DNA from: Toxoplasma gondii ME49
Taxonomy: Eukaryota; Apicomplexa; Conoidasida; Eucoccidiorida; Sarcocystidae
NCBI RefSeq assembly: GCF_000006565.2
Contig: NC_031479.1
Location: 5,544,289-5,608,288 of the forward strand
DNA: 64,000 bases
Direction: 5' to 3'
The position numbers were made by a program, and so were the translations under genes. The notes beneath the pieces were generated by a model. It did no database searches, was not told the DNA's origin, and saw nothing but the letters and a program-made list of their open reading frames with translations. The stretch's first letter is position 1; each line of letters begins with the position of its first letter. Positions 37,132-47,930 of the stretch are shown piece by piece.

Positions 37132-40100
37132 TTCGCCTGTTCGCTGCCATTTTGAAGCCTAGACCCGTACGCAGAGGAGGAGCTTTCCATGTTATTAGTT
37201 GTCAGTGAGCCCGACTGTAGAAACAATTTTGTCAGTCATCCGTGTTTACTCGCGCTCAATCGCAGCACTCTCCGAAGCTCCGTCTGGCACTCCCGAGCCA
37301 GGCCGTATCCGGGGGTATCCAGTACCATGACGATATGCATGTTTTTCAAGGTATCGAGGGGAAATGCGTCAGATGATGGAAATTGGTGCAGAACATGCTG
37401 AAGTGAATATCTCACAAAATCGAAGTACTGACACCGTTTTTTATTGGTCGCTAAACTCTGTATTGTCACCGGTTCGTTTCCATCATTCGGGAAATGTCTT
37501 GCCGTAGGAGCATCTGTTCAGTAGAACGCTCCTCGTTGGTCTCACCGCAGTTCCTTGCGCGAGAGGAATGTGTTAAATTGAATGTGCACGAAGGTTTCAT
37601 CTCTCACGCACGAGCTTAACCACTCACACACAACGAGCGAGTCTTCAGGTATAGCACAGACATCCTTTGCTGTACCATAGGTCAGCTACAAAGTCGATGT
37701 GTTGACGTAACTGTAAAGTTGTCACTCTTCTCCACCATTCGTGTTTAAGAACGGACGTTAACAAGATCCTATTCTGGAGATATGACAGACATAAGTTCGG
37801 TCTTTTCGCTGTCGTACACCCCTGTCCATGTGGCTGGTTTGCGCATTCCCGTGTGTGCCTGCCCGTGGACAGCATTGGGTCCTTGGCGTCTTCTAGTATT
37901 CCTGCAGTAATGCTCGAAACAGGGTTGTTCTTCATTCACACTCGCTTGCACGTAAGAAACCCACGACGTCAACTCTCTTAGTCCACAGACTGCATCCAAT
38001 GATCCACCGATAATGGTCGGCAAGACAGGGTCCTCGCGCACCGATATCACGCCTGGGCGAACATTCTGTCATTCGCCTTCGTGTAATCTCAAAGGTGTTC
38101 TGCAACAAATACTGACTCCGTCAACTCAGTCAGCCAGCGATCTAACCAGCTTCAATGTTGGTCGGAGACTAAGATACACCGGTATTTCTGCACAGACCAA
38201 TGTCACAGCTGTCAAGCGAATCGAAGTTGTGATGGACTGTTTGATAATGCAACTGTCTGCGTCACCAGTGGTGGCCCGAATTTCCATTGTCGAGTGTTGC
38301 TATCGACATTAGGCTCATCTTTCAAATCGGAGGAACGCGGTCAAAAATTTGTCTGTCCTTTCCTTGCTCTTTATTCCCTGCACTGCGGAATGGTATCAAA
38401 TGGCCGATACTCTGGTGCTCACGACAGTTGTTCGTTACGATGTTTTTTCGCAGCTGTCGAGATGAAATCGATAATTCACTTCTTTATTGACCTCGCGAAA
38501 GCCTTCTAAGGGTATGCCACCGACGATTCCATGAGGAGCAGCTGTGTAAAAGAGTACTCACAATACCAAAGTTAAGGGTCCCGCCATGAACAAGGTAAAC
38601 CTTGCAGGTGCGGCGCTCCGGATTCAGATAGCTTGCGGAGTGTCGCGTAGATTCCTCACCGTCGCACAGGAAGATAAAGCAATGAATTTGTTTATGGATC
38701 GTAGAAAAATATCGAAATCTTAAGATATCGTCATTGCCCACCGGGAGGCGGTGGCTGCGTCCGTGCACAATCCTCGTAATATACCGTAGTTCGGCTTTAC
38801 GACATTGTAATCGATCCTTTTTTCGAGGAAAGTGTTTTCAGGTGAGACCGCATTTTACTCTTCAGCCAGTGTGCAAGATGTTTTTCGGAGCACGCCACCA
38901 AACAAGGAGAGCAGTGGCATTTTCAACATGGCTTGAGAGCGTCGCCAGGGTCAACTACAGTCAGCTCTCGTGGGATGACGACAATCACTGGCCCAGAGTG
39001 TCTGCCTGTGGTGCTGTCCTCGTCGCTTTTGAACACAGGGACTTCCATTGATGGAAAACACGCATCTGAGCACTGGTTTCCCGAATACACGGTACAGCGT
39101 AATCACCTCGCGAATAACAAATAAAGAAAGAGTGCTCCACTAGCGGAACACCTGCCCGAGTGACTCCCCCTCCAACAAGGTGAGACATGTGCCCCCACAT
39201 CGTTACATAAAAGCGTTCACGTATGGTAGCAGATGTCACCTCGAGAACTACACTTCACTATGGTGTAGCCATACTCAGGACAAGCTGGTGGTAATAGAGA
39301 ACATACATCTAGATATACGGTAGTTCTATGCTTAAGCGACGTCCCCATACCACGACGTAACTTTTGTGCGCCAATTGCTTCTCGGGGGTCACGACGCAAA
39401 CCTGAGATGGCTTTCTAGGAGATGCATTCTATGTAAGGAAGCACCACAGAATTCTTCGCCTAGGTGCCGAAACGGGAAAGAAGAAACGCAAGGTGCGGTC
39501 TCACATGCGTAATTTCGCTTGTGCCATGCGCATCGGATGAGCGGAAGTGAGTCGATGCCAGGGTAACAACAAAAATAACAAAAATGTACCTAATTCCTTC
39601 GTGTCAAAGAATGGCTTCTATTATGAAACCCCCTTGCAGGGGCTACATCAGGCCACGTATGTAGTCGGTTTGACAAAATTTTCCGGTGGTTGCCCGGACA
39701 TCGCATCACACATGAACGAGAACGATTCAATTCTGCTCGTATAATAGACTCCGCCCGGTCGGCATTGTCTCCACCTGAGCCTTACGGAGGCATCCTTAAA
39801 TAACTCACTGTCATCCTCGAACGATTTTGACAGGGAGTGCTGTTTACTTGACACTACCTCGTGAATTCCGCCGTTGTGGCTGACACCAAGTACGTAACAG
39901 CGGTTTGCTTGATACGGTGATTCACGGCAGGTGGATCCCTTCCCCTAATGACGCCAATCTGCTGTTTGTCATCTTTACCATTGACATTCAGAACTCCGTT
40001 TCTCCTCAGGGTGGCGCAGTAATAGACAATAACCCCTAATTCCGCTCACCGTTGCGATGCTTCCCTCCATCGCACGCGAGGACGGAAGTTCCGATGCTGC

Positions 40101-42998
40101 GGATGAATTTCAGTGCAGTATCGCACCCTATGCTGGACGCTCTCCGGCATCAGGAAGTACTATTCAAGTTGAGTTTCCAGCCATTGTCGAGGCGCACTGG
40201 AGGGGTTTCCGCTTGTTTGCTTCTGTTGACAGGGTTCATGCAGCGACGGTGACGCCGGCTATCACCTGGGTGCCTGGAAAGGATGCACACCCTTTTGTCG
40301 GCAGCCAGCGAAAGGCTGAACCTTGTCTTCTGCGAGAATCATCTAATCCAACTCATCCATTTTTGAATTCTCCGTCGTGGCGATCCAAAACAAGTACTTT
40401 CTGCTTTTGGTGCTAGGATAAAACAAGGGGGTCGAGATGGCTCGTGTAGTCGGGTCCTGAAAGTCGTAGTCGCCCTTGCAAGGACTTGTAGCCGATTTTG
40501 TTTTTGCTGCATGAGTAAGGCACTCCATTCCTTGCCCTCCACCCTCTCTATGACTGCAATGCAAAGCATTTTGCTGGAATTGGAGTCTGTTCCAAGTCCA
40601 TTGCTACTCAAGCAGAAACTCTATCCATCAGCATAGTCTGGGCACTGCAGCCCATCTCTACAAGAAATCGAATGAGCCGTGTTTATGACCATCTCGTCAA
40701 TGAGCTAACAATGGACCCGGAAGAATCCTACAGGGAAAGAGACCGCATGGCCATGACCGACGTGAGGCGACAAAGCATGCTCGAGACCTAGTGATGTTGG
40801 CAATCAAAAAACAAGTCCGGTTGGCTTAGGGAAAGGATAAGTCGCCTGTACGCGCGGCGCGCCTTGTGGAGGGGTGGCTAGCAGAGTCAGGTGGTGTTGC
40901 CTCTCCTCAACAGTGCCTGTGATTCGAAACATGAATCAGAGTGGCGGATGGATATCTTGTAGCTGGAGTTCCTGCAAACCGGCACGCGTCACGAGTCAGC
41001 TACTAACCCCGCAAACAGTGAATCCGCTTGGATGTGGGCAGTAACACGATAAATCCTACGTGCTAGCACCACACGGACACTTGCACAGAACAAGAAGATG
41101 CAGTTGTGTTGTTTACCACGATGATTTCGTGCACTTGACCCTTTTGAGTTGCTGGTACAGCTACCACGATTGCTTTTACCAAACGGTATGAGCTGTCATA
41201 AGTCTAAGCCCAGACGGTTGAGATGCTCTGTCGCGGATACCAGTACGATGAACAACCCGTTGGATCCTCCTGCTGTCGACGTGCAGGTGAAGGAGGTGCT
41301 GTGTCCTTATTAAGTGAACACGTGAAAGCGCGTGTCCGCCTGCATCCCGTTCTGGTTCATCCATCCTCTGCTCGCTCGAAGGCCTCCAGAGTTGCGGCAA
41401 GGCTTTGCCGGAGTCTCTGACCCCTCTGGCCCCTGGATCTCGAATATTTTCGACAAAACCAAATGTAAAGCAAGAATCAGCGAGATAGGATGTGTCCTTT
41501 ATTTTGCGGTAAGGCGAAATATGATAGGCTCGTGTGTATCAGTCGAGCCGTTGCTTGTTTGTTGGCTGCCACTGCGTGAGAGGCTTCGAGACTTGTGCGA
41601 TGAATCCTCAGACTGTAGATTTCCCGCTATCTTCGACACCTTCATCAAGAGTATAGGACGCGTTGTGGCACCATAGGTTGTAGCAAAATAAACCTGGGGC
41701 GGCTACACTGTAGACGAGAGACAGTATCGCACTTTGCAATGTGTAGTCAGTATCTAAGTTGGCAGTTCCAGCAAGCCAAAAGCCACTCGCAACAAGAGTA
41801 ATTCAATCAAGTATAGTAGCTATTTAGCTTTGGCCACCAACATGTAGTCGCACATCCAGTTGCGTTCTCGATGAATTATACGGATTACTGTTACCCCTCG
41901 TATTAACAGCGAGAACCCTCAGGTGCTAGAATAAGGAAGGGGCATTGTATCGGGAGTAATCATGTCTCAGACTCGATTATTTGTAAGTTCTTCTGGGACG
42001 CATACACTACGATTTAGACCACATGTTTATAACATGACCTTTGTTTTACGTATTCATGTTTTACTGTGCTTGTCATGACTATCCTCTTAGTTGCACTACG
42101 TGTAGTGGTATATAGAGTATATTTGGAAAGCCAGTGTTTGAATACAAGAAGTACAAATATCGTACTGTACCTGGCGAGTCGCTCAAGAATTTTTTCATCC
42201 TATTTGATACCTAAGGGATGTAAAGGTGCTCTCGGTCAAGCCGTCGGGCCATCTCAAATTCATTCTTAAAACCGTTAACACCGCGTGATATAAATAGATA
42301 TCTGTGTTGCGACGGAGCACAAACAATGCCACGCGCCTAAACAGGATTTTCTACCGGGCAAAAGTAGCCTTCCTTAGTCCTCAGAAGCGCAGCAACCTCT
42401 TGAAAACGCAGCAACTTGCCGTAGTTGTTACCAAATACGTTTTTCGCAACCACAGAGTGAAACCTGTCACGGACGCAGCCTCACAACAGCTGCCACACGG
42501 CGCATGATCTTTTGCTGTTCAGAGGGGGTCGGTCGATTCATTTAGAGCCTTCACCCTTTATCTAGTGTACAAAACTTCTCACTGCACCGTAAGATTCGTT
42601 TCCATCGCTGACGACGGAGGACCAGCGATTTGTGGGTCGCAGCTTGGCTACCTCCGTCTTGCATACACCTGCCCACCGTTGTGAAGCCAAACATTTAAAG
42701 GCGCCAAGAACGCTTGTTTTCACAACTACGTTTCCTAGTCATGTTAAATTATCCGTCCCCCCTTCGCTATTTACTCTGCTGCTTTAGTGTGCCGGGCAGT
42801 GTCTGGGCACGGAGGCCGGCTCTGCTCGTAGTAGAAAAATCAGGATCGGGGTCAAATGTTGCAGGCGCTGCACACTGTAGCGCGTAAGGGTGGTCGATCA
42901 TTTCTCACCCATTTGCAATTAAGCTTTCGCCTACCATTCTGATAGGTCTTCAAAACTTTATATACCCTTTGAATCTCAGCAATCGTACGATTCATACA
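37132..42998. other. Gene-poor intergenic region
   Basis: The 5.9 kb is AT-richer and stop-dense in all frames compared with the left part. The only open frame with unusual composition is at 40057-40416 (listed separately). No RNA gene, mobile element or long repeat was seen. The end near 42958-42970 (AACTTTATATACCCTTT) could serve as a TATA-like element for the following gene. Confidence 0.55.
40057..40416 (+). CDS. Possible short gene or gene remnant
   Basis: An ATG-started frame of 119 residues with non-random composition: REDGSSDAADEFQCSIAPYA, then GSTIQVEFPAIVEAHWRGFR and LFASVDRVHAATVTPAITWV. A pyrimidine-rich acceptor-like site (TTTCTCCTCAG) lies about 45 bp upstream. It could be an exon of an unmodelled gene, a decayed domain, or chance. 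The last third (SNPTHPFLNSPSWRSKTSTF) looks random. No family is recognised. Confidence 0.25.
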   Translation: MLPSIAREDGSSDAADEFQCSIAPYAGRSPASGSTIQVEFPAIVEAHWRGFRLFASVDRVHAATVTPAITWVPGKDAHPFVGSQRKAEPCLLRESSNPTHPFLNSPSWRSKTSTFCFWC

Positions 42999-45900
42999 AT
43001 GAATCAGCAAACCCCCTGGTCTCAGACCAGAATTCTTTCCTCTACGACTACTAAGATGCCTGTTTCTGCTTCAGAGGGAACAGCTCCCTCGAGCATGTGT
43101 TCTGACATGAGGCTAAAGGTCCGTTCGCCCGCTGGCTCCGCATATAAAGACGGTGACTTACTACGACCTGCAAAAAAGCTTCCCCTACCCCTCTCTCCGC
43201 TGGAGCAAACGGCCATGGTACTCGCAAGTGGCTGGCGTGCTCTGATGCGCTGTTGTCAGCCGGTGCTCCCAACCCCCAAAGCGACTGCGTCTGACCACCA
43301 GGCACAGGTTCCCTCGTTTGTCGGCCGGGTCGACGAAGGGGAATTCAACTTGGAGTGGAAGACCGCAACAAACGACCGCGTCGGCTGTAGACGCACGACA
43401 CGTGACAACACGGTCTGCCACCAAGCAATGCATTTAGGGGACACCTGCGCGACGCCGACTGCGGCAACCGAGGACATCGGCTCAGAGTGTGATTGGACTG
43501 CTGACGACGCAGCAGTTGTTCCGTCGCTGTGGAGCGGTTTCGACGATGAAGCGCTTATGCTACAATCAACGAGCGCCGTCACAGATCCCCTCGCGTGTAG
43601 AAGCTCCGGCTGTGAAAGCGCGACCAGGTTTAGGCCCTTGCTGCTCTCGGATCTCCTTTCCGCAGAGTCGAGTGACGAGATCGACTTGGAATTGGCTATG
43701 GATCCCTACGAACCGGTGGTTCTTTCCTTGTCGCTCAGTCAAATAGACGAAGAGGAAATCAGTACGGAGACGAAGAGCCTATGCGGTTGTGGACAACAGC
43801 GCGTATGCACACCGCGAGTCGCGACTACCCCTGAAAACGGAGCACATGATACGCGATATCTCTGTTGGACGCCGACTCCGAGAAGCGAGGAGTTCGACTC
43901 GGAGTCGGAGAATGGCCCTTGCGAAGCAGCAGCTGTTCCGTGGTCCTTCAGTCAAACCAACGAACAGAGGCTTTACACATCGAGAACTACCCCGAGAGAC
44001 CACCGTGTCACGCGTCAACGAACGAGTCGTGGAAGGCTGTTCCCAAGTAAAGCCCAGCTGCTGTCGGATCTCCGGCTGACGCTGATAGAGGCGATTGACC
44101 AGATGGACTCGCGAAGTGCAATCGTCACCGGGATAACAGGGGTCGATTCATCTTGTTTTAGTCGGGTCGAAGATGGCGAAGTCGATTTCGAGGACAATGG
44201 CAACTGCCGCGTCGCGTGTCCACGTAGACAACATCCCCGACGGAGAAGAAGAGGAAGAGGCCGCCGTCGACCCATTCCATGCTATACGGCAGAGGTGGAG
44301 CAAGTGGTCCATTTGCCGAAGGATGAAAGTACGGTTGATGAGATCACCGGTATCCCATACTTCATCGAAGACGTCAACATAGAGGATATCTGCTTCTACA
44401 GAGTCACGGCAAACAACCGGCGCGTGGCGCATGCCCAAACTCCCCGAGAACGGAATATCCTAAAGAATTTTTTGAGCAACGCAATGCGCCATATGCTGCC
44501 TCCATCGGTGGAAGACTTCTACGCGATGCCCACTCAAATCACAAATGGGGTACGAATCAACGGCGGCCCTAGCATACTCGCACGAGGCGATGAAGACGAG
44601 CCGGAGGACCAGAAAGCTCTCCAGGACGCGAACAGCATCTCGCCTGGACGTGCAACACCGGGCAGAAAGCTCCGACGTAAACAGGCTGGCACCGAGAAAC
44701 GCTGCACCTACAGGGTGATTTTGCGACATCAGGAGATTATAGTATCGTCAGAGTCCGAAGAAGACTACGACGGTCCGCTTTCGCCGGTGTCCGAAGAAGA
44801 CAGTGATGATACGTTTCTGCCACAGTCCCTCGAAGCAGAATCGGACGACGCAGCTCCATCAGGATCCGAGGGAGACGCCAGCGATCTTTCCAGTGCCTTC
44901 GCAATGTCCACGCAAGCCGACGAAGAGGCGCAAGACTTCGACAGAGACCTTCGTCGTGTGCACAGCGTCGCGTCTTCACGTACCTCGTACAGCAGAGCGA
45001 CCGACACGGAGCCTCCCGCCACGCCGAGTCTCGGTGCCGCTTCGTCAGAGTTCGAAGGAGACAGTGACGAGGAGAATTCGTCGGGATCCGAAGAAGACAG
45101 TGATGATACGTTTCTGCCACAGTCCCTCGAAGCAGAATCGGACGACGCAGCTCCATCAGGATCCGAGGGAGACGCCAGCGATCTTTCCAGTGCCTTCGCA
45201 ATGTCCACGCAAGCCGACGAAGAGGCGCAAGACTTCGACAGAGACCTTCGTCGTGTGCACAGCGTCGCGTCTTCACGTACCTCGTACAGCAGAGCGACCG
45301 ACACGGAGCCTCCCGCCACGCCGAGTCTCGGTGCCGCTTCGTCAGAGTTCGAAGGAGACAGTGACGAGGAGAATTCGTCGGGGTCCGAAGAAGACATCGA
45401 TGATACGTTTCTGCCACAGTCCCTCGAAGCAGAATCGGACGACGCAGCTCCATCAGGATCCGAGGGAGACGCCAGCGATCTTTCCAGTGCCTTCGCAATG
45501 TCCACGCAAGCCGACGAAGAGGCGCAAGACTTCGACAGAGACCTTCGTCGTGTGCACAGCGTCGCGTCTTCACGTACCTCGTACAGCAGAGCGACCGACA
45601 CGGAGCCTCCCGCCACGCCGAGTCTCGGTGCCGCTTCGTCAGAGTTCGAAGGAGACAGTGACGAGGAGAATTCGTCGGGATCCGAAGAAGACAGTGATGA
45701 TACGTTTCTGCCACAGTCCCTCGAAGCAGAATCGGACGACGCAGCTCCATCAGGATCCGAGGGAGACGCCAGCGATCTTTCCAGTGCCTTCGCAATGTCC
45801 ACGCAAGCCGACGAAGAGGCGCAAGACTTCGACAGAGACCTTCGTCGTGTGCACAGCGTCGCGTCTTCACGTACCTCGTACAGCAGAGCGACCGACACGG

Positions 45901-46391
45901 AGCCTCCCGCCACGCCGAGTCTCGGTGCCGCTTCGTCAGAGTTCGAAGGAGACAGTGACGAGGAGAATTCGTCGGGATCCGAAGAAGACAGTGATGATAC
46001 GTTTCTGCCACAGTCCCTCGAAGCAGAATCGGACGACGCAGCTCCATCAGGATCCGAGGGAGACGCCAGCGATCTTTCCAGTGCCTTCGCAATGTCCACG
46101 CAAGCCGACGAAGAGGCGCAAGACTTCGACAGAGACCTTCGTCGTGTGCACAGCGTCGCGTCTTCACGTACCTCGTACAGCAAAGCGACCGACACGGAGC
46201 CTCCCGCCACGCCGAGTCTCGGTGCCGCTTCGTCAGAGTTCGAAGGAGACAGTGACGAGGAGAATGCGTCGGGGTCCGAAGAAGACAGCGGCGTCATTTC
46301 GTCCGGATCTGATGAAGTCTCGAATGACACCGGTTCACCAAGGATGTCCGAAGACGACTATCACAGCAAGGCTTTCGCAGTCCAAAAATGA
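42999..46391 (+). CDS. Acidic repeat protein with five near-identical 99-residue repeats
   Basis: A single uninterrupted frame of 1,130 residues from ATG 42999 to TGA 46389-46391. No signal peptide or membrane segment is visible. Residues 1-596 are less repetitive but contain diverged modules around short landmarks such as VGCRRTTRDNTV, VCTPRVATTPEN, TSRTTPRDHRVT and VAHAQTPRERNIL, plus an Arg-rich basic patch near residue 410 (RRQHPRRRRRGRGRRRP) that could be a nuclear signal or RNA contact. Residues 598-1092 are five copies of a 99-residue unit rich in Asp, Glu and Ser (EEDSDDTFLPQSLEAESDDA; DEEAQDFDRDLRRVHS), with many acidic-flanked serines of the casein-kinase-2 type. The tail is SGVISSGSDEVSND followed by DYHSKAFAVQK. 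Function unknown; probably lineage-specific. A frame this long with no stop, and in-frame 297-bp repeats, make it very likely coding. Confidence 0.85.
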   Translation: MNQQTPWSQTRILSSTTTKMPVSASEGTAPSSMCSDMRLKVRSPAGSAYKDGDLLRPAKKLPLPLSPLEQTAMVLASGWRALMRCCQPVLPTPKATASDHQAQVPSFVGRVDEGEFNLEWKTATNDRVGCRRTTRDNTVCHQAMHLGDTCATPTAATEDIGSECDWTADDAAVVPSLWSGFDDEALMLQSTSAVTDPLACRSSGCESATRFRPLLLSDLLSAESSDEIDLELAMDPYEPVVLSLSLSQIDEEEISTETKSLCGCGQQRVCTPRVATTPENGAHDTRYLCWTPTPRSEEFDSESENGPCEAAAVPWSFSQTNEQRLYTSRTTPRDHRVTRQRTSRGRLFPSKAQLLSDLRLTLIEAIDQMDSRSAIVTGITGVDSSCFSRVEDGEVDFEDNGNCRVACPRRQHPRRRRRGRGRRRPIPCYTAEVEQVVHLPKDESTVDEITGIPYFIEDVNIEDICFYRVTANNRRVAHAQTPRERNILKNFLSNAMRHMLPPSVEDFYAMPTQITNGVRINGGPSILARGDEDEPEDQKALQDANSISPGRATPGRKLRRKQAGTEKRCTYRVILRHQEIIVSSESEEDYDGPLSPVSEEDSDDTFLPQSLEAESDDAAPSGSEGDASDLSSAFAMSTQADEEAQDFDRDLRRVHSVASSRTSYSRATDTEPPATPSLGAASSEFEGDSDEENSSGSEEDSDDTFLPQSLEAESDDAAPSGSEGDASDLSSAFAMSTQADEEAQDFDRDLRRVHSVASSRTSYSRATDTEPPATPSLGAASSEFEGDSDEENSSGSEEDIDDTFLPQSLEAESDDAAPSGSEGDASDLSSAFAMSTQADEEAQDFDRDLRRVHSVASSRTSYSRATDTEPPATPSLGAASSEFEGDSDEENSSGSEEDSDDTFLPQSLEAESDDAAPSGSEGDASDLSSAFAMSTQADEEAQDFDRDLRRVHSVASSRTSYSRATDTEPPATPSLGAASSEFEGDSDEENSSGSEEDSDDTFLPQSLEAESDDAAPSGSEGDASDLSSAFAMSTQADEEAQDFDRDLRRVHSVASSRTSYSKATDTEPPATPSLGAASSEFEGDSDEENASGSEEDSGVISSGSDEVSNDTGSPRMSEDDYHSKAFAVQK
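44790..46274 (+). repeat. Five tandem 297-bp coding repeats
   Basis: Units start at about 44790, 45087, 45384, 45681 and 45978. They are nearly identical at the DNA level. Differences seen: unit 3 has ATC GAT for AGT GAT (Ile for Ser), unit 5 has AGC AAA for AGC AGA (Lys for Arg) and GCG for TCG near its end, and a silent GGG/GGA change marks some junctions. A partial start of a sixth unit (TCCGAAGAAGACAG) follows at 46275. Period divisible by 3 keeps several other frames open too; those are shadows. Confidence 0.97.
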
Positions 46392-46525
46392 AGCTAGCCG
46401 ATCTCCATGTGCTCTCACGGCAACCACATATGACCCGCCTACACTAAGGAACATGCCGTCAACCAGCAGCTCCTTCGCTCCCTCGAAACGGACCCTCTTC
46501 CTGCAGATGTGCTCCCTCTTCGGCG

Positions 46526-46640
46526 TCACCACAGCCGCAGCCTCCCAACGCCTCCATGTCACTTCAACCTCTTCTCTTTCGTTCTTCCGAAAACGGTCGA
46601 AAAAAAACGAAACAAAATCAAAAAAAAAATTAAAACAAAA
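46526..46640. repeat. Satellite leader, copy 1
   Basis: A segment running from GTCACCACAGCCGCAGC through CCATGTCACTTCAACC to GAAAACGGTCGAAAAAAAAC precedes the first satellite unit. It recurs almost unchanged at 47824-47930, before the third unit. Confidence 0.9.
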
Positions 46641-47803
46641 AGGACCGAATCACAAAAAATATATAAAACTCAAAACAAAAACAAACAAATTCAAAAAATA
46701 AAATCAAAAAACAATAAAAAAAACGAAAGAAAAGCTTCTCTCCCCTTCCTGCTTGCAGCCCCAGCCCAGGTCGAACCCCATACTTGGATTCTTCCTCCGA
46801 ACGGAGCCACTGACTCTGTCTCCCGCTTTCGGCCTCATCTCCAGTCTTCGTTTCTCTACGCCGCCCTCTCCAGTCCTCGTTTCTCTACGGCGCCGCCCCA
46901 AGCGTCACACAAAGCAAAGGGTCCTGGCGCCTCTATCGCATTCGGCTTTCTTGTTTCGAGCCGTCAGAAACAGCCAAGTAGGAACCCTCTTCTCTTCCCC
47001 CTTCCGTCCAATCCAGCCACCGCCTACCTGTCCCTCGCCCTGTTCTCCAGTTCTGATTCCTCTCCGGCTCCCCGCCTTTGTATCGCCATTCAACTCTCAT
47101 CTTTCGTGGTCTCAAGGACAGGCTCAGAGGCGATCTAACAGAAAAAAAGCATTCCTGGTCCGCTGACTCGCGCCCCCGCAGACAGCGAAGCTGGAATAAA
47201 AAAAATAAAAAACACAAAACAAAAAAAATCAAAAAAAAATCAAAAAAAACATATGAAACAAACCTAACAAAAAAGGCTTCTTTCCCCTTCCTGCTTGTAG
47301 CCCCAGCCCAGGCCGAACCCCATACTTGGATTCTTCCTCCGAACGGAGCCACCCACTCCGTGTCCCGCCTTCGGCCTCATCTCCAGTCTTCGTTTCCCTA
47401 CGGCGCCGCCCCAAGTGTGTCACCAAGCAAAGGGTCCTGGCGCCTCTACCGCATTCGGCTTTCTTGTTTCGAGCCGTCAGAAACAGCCAAGTCGGAACCC
47501 TCTTCTCTTCCCCCTTCCGTCCAATCCAGCCACCGCCTACCTGTCCCTCGCCCTGTTCTCCAGTTCTGATTCCTCTCCGGCTCCCCACCTTTGTATCGCC
47601 ATTCAACTCTCATCTTTCGTGGTCTCAAGGACAGGCTCAGAGGCGATCTAACAGAAAAAAAGCATTCCTGGTTCGCTGACTCGCGCCCCCGCAGACAGCG
47701 AAGCCGGAAATAAAAAAAAATAAAAAACAACAAAAACAAAAAAAAATACAAAAAAAAAAATACAAAAATAAAAAAAAAACAAAACAAAAAAAAAAGTTTA
47801 CTA

Positions 47804-47823
47804 NNNNNNNNNNNNNNNNNNNN
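47804..47823. other. Assembly gap of 20 N
   Basis: Twenty undetermined bases lie inside the A-rich linker after the second satellite unit, immediately before the second leader copy. A fixed short N run in a tandem array usually marks a scaffold join, so the true number of units may be larger. Confidence 0.98.
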
Positions 47824-47930
47824 GCCGTCACCACAGCCGCAGCTCCCCAACGCCTCCATGTCACTTCAACCTTCTCTTTCGTTCTTCCGAAAACGGTCGA
47901 AAAAAAAACGAAACAAAATCAAAAAAAAAA
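47824..47930. repeat. Satellite leader, copy 2
   Basis: Near-identical to 46526-46640 (one base missing in the GCAGCCTCCC/GCAGCTCCCC stretch and a small length change near TTCAACC). It follows the gap directly, so the two leader copies bound a possible higher-order unit. Confidence 0.88.

Noticed and set aside
44737..46330. Two long minus-strand frames across the same repeats
   Set aside because: Antisense shadows of the coding repeats, with no start context or splice support.
44803..46701. Long second plus-strand frame (over 600 codons) through the 297-bp repeats
   Set aside because: The repeat period is divisible by 3, so any frame without a stop in one unit stays open through all. The frame at 42999 has the natural start, acidic composition and stop just after the repeats.
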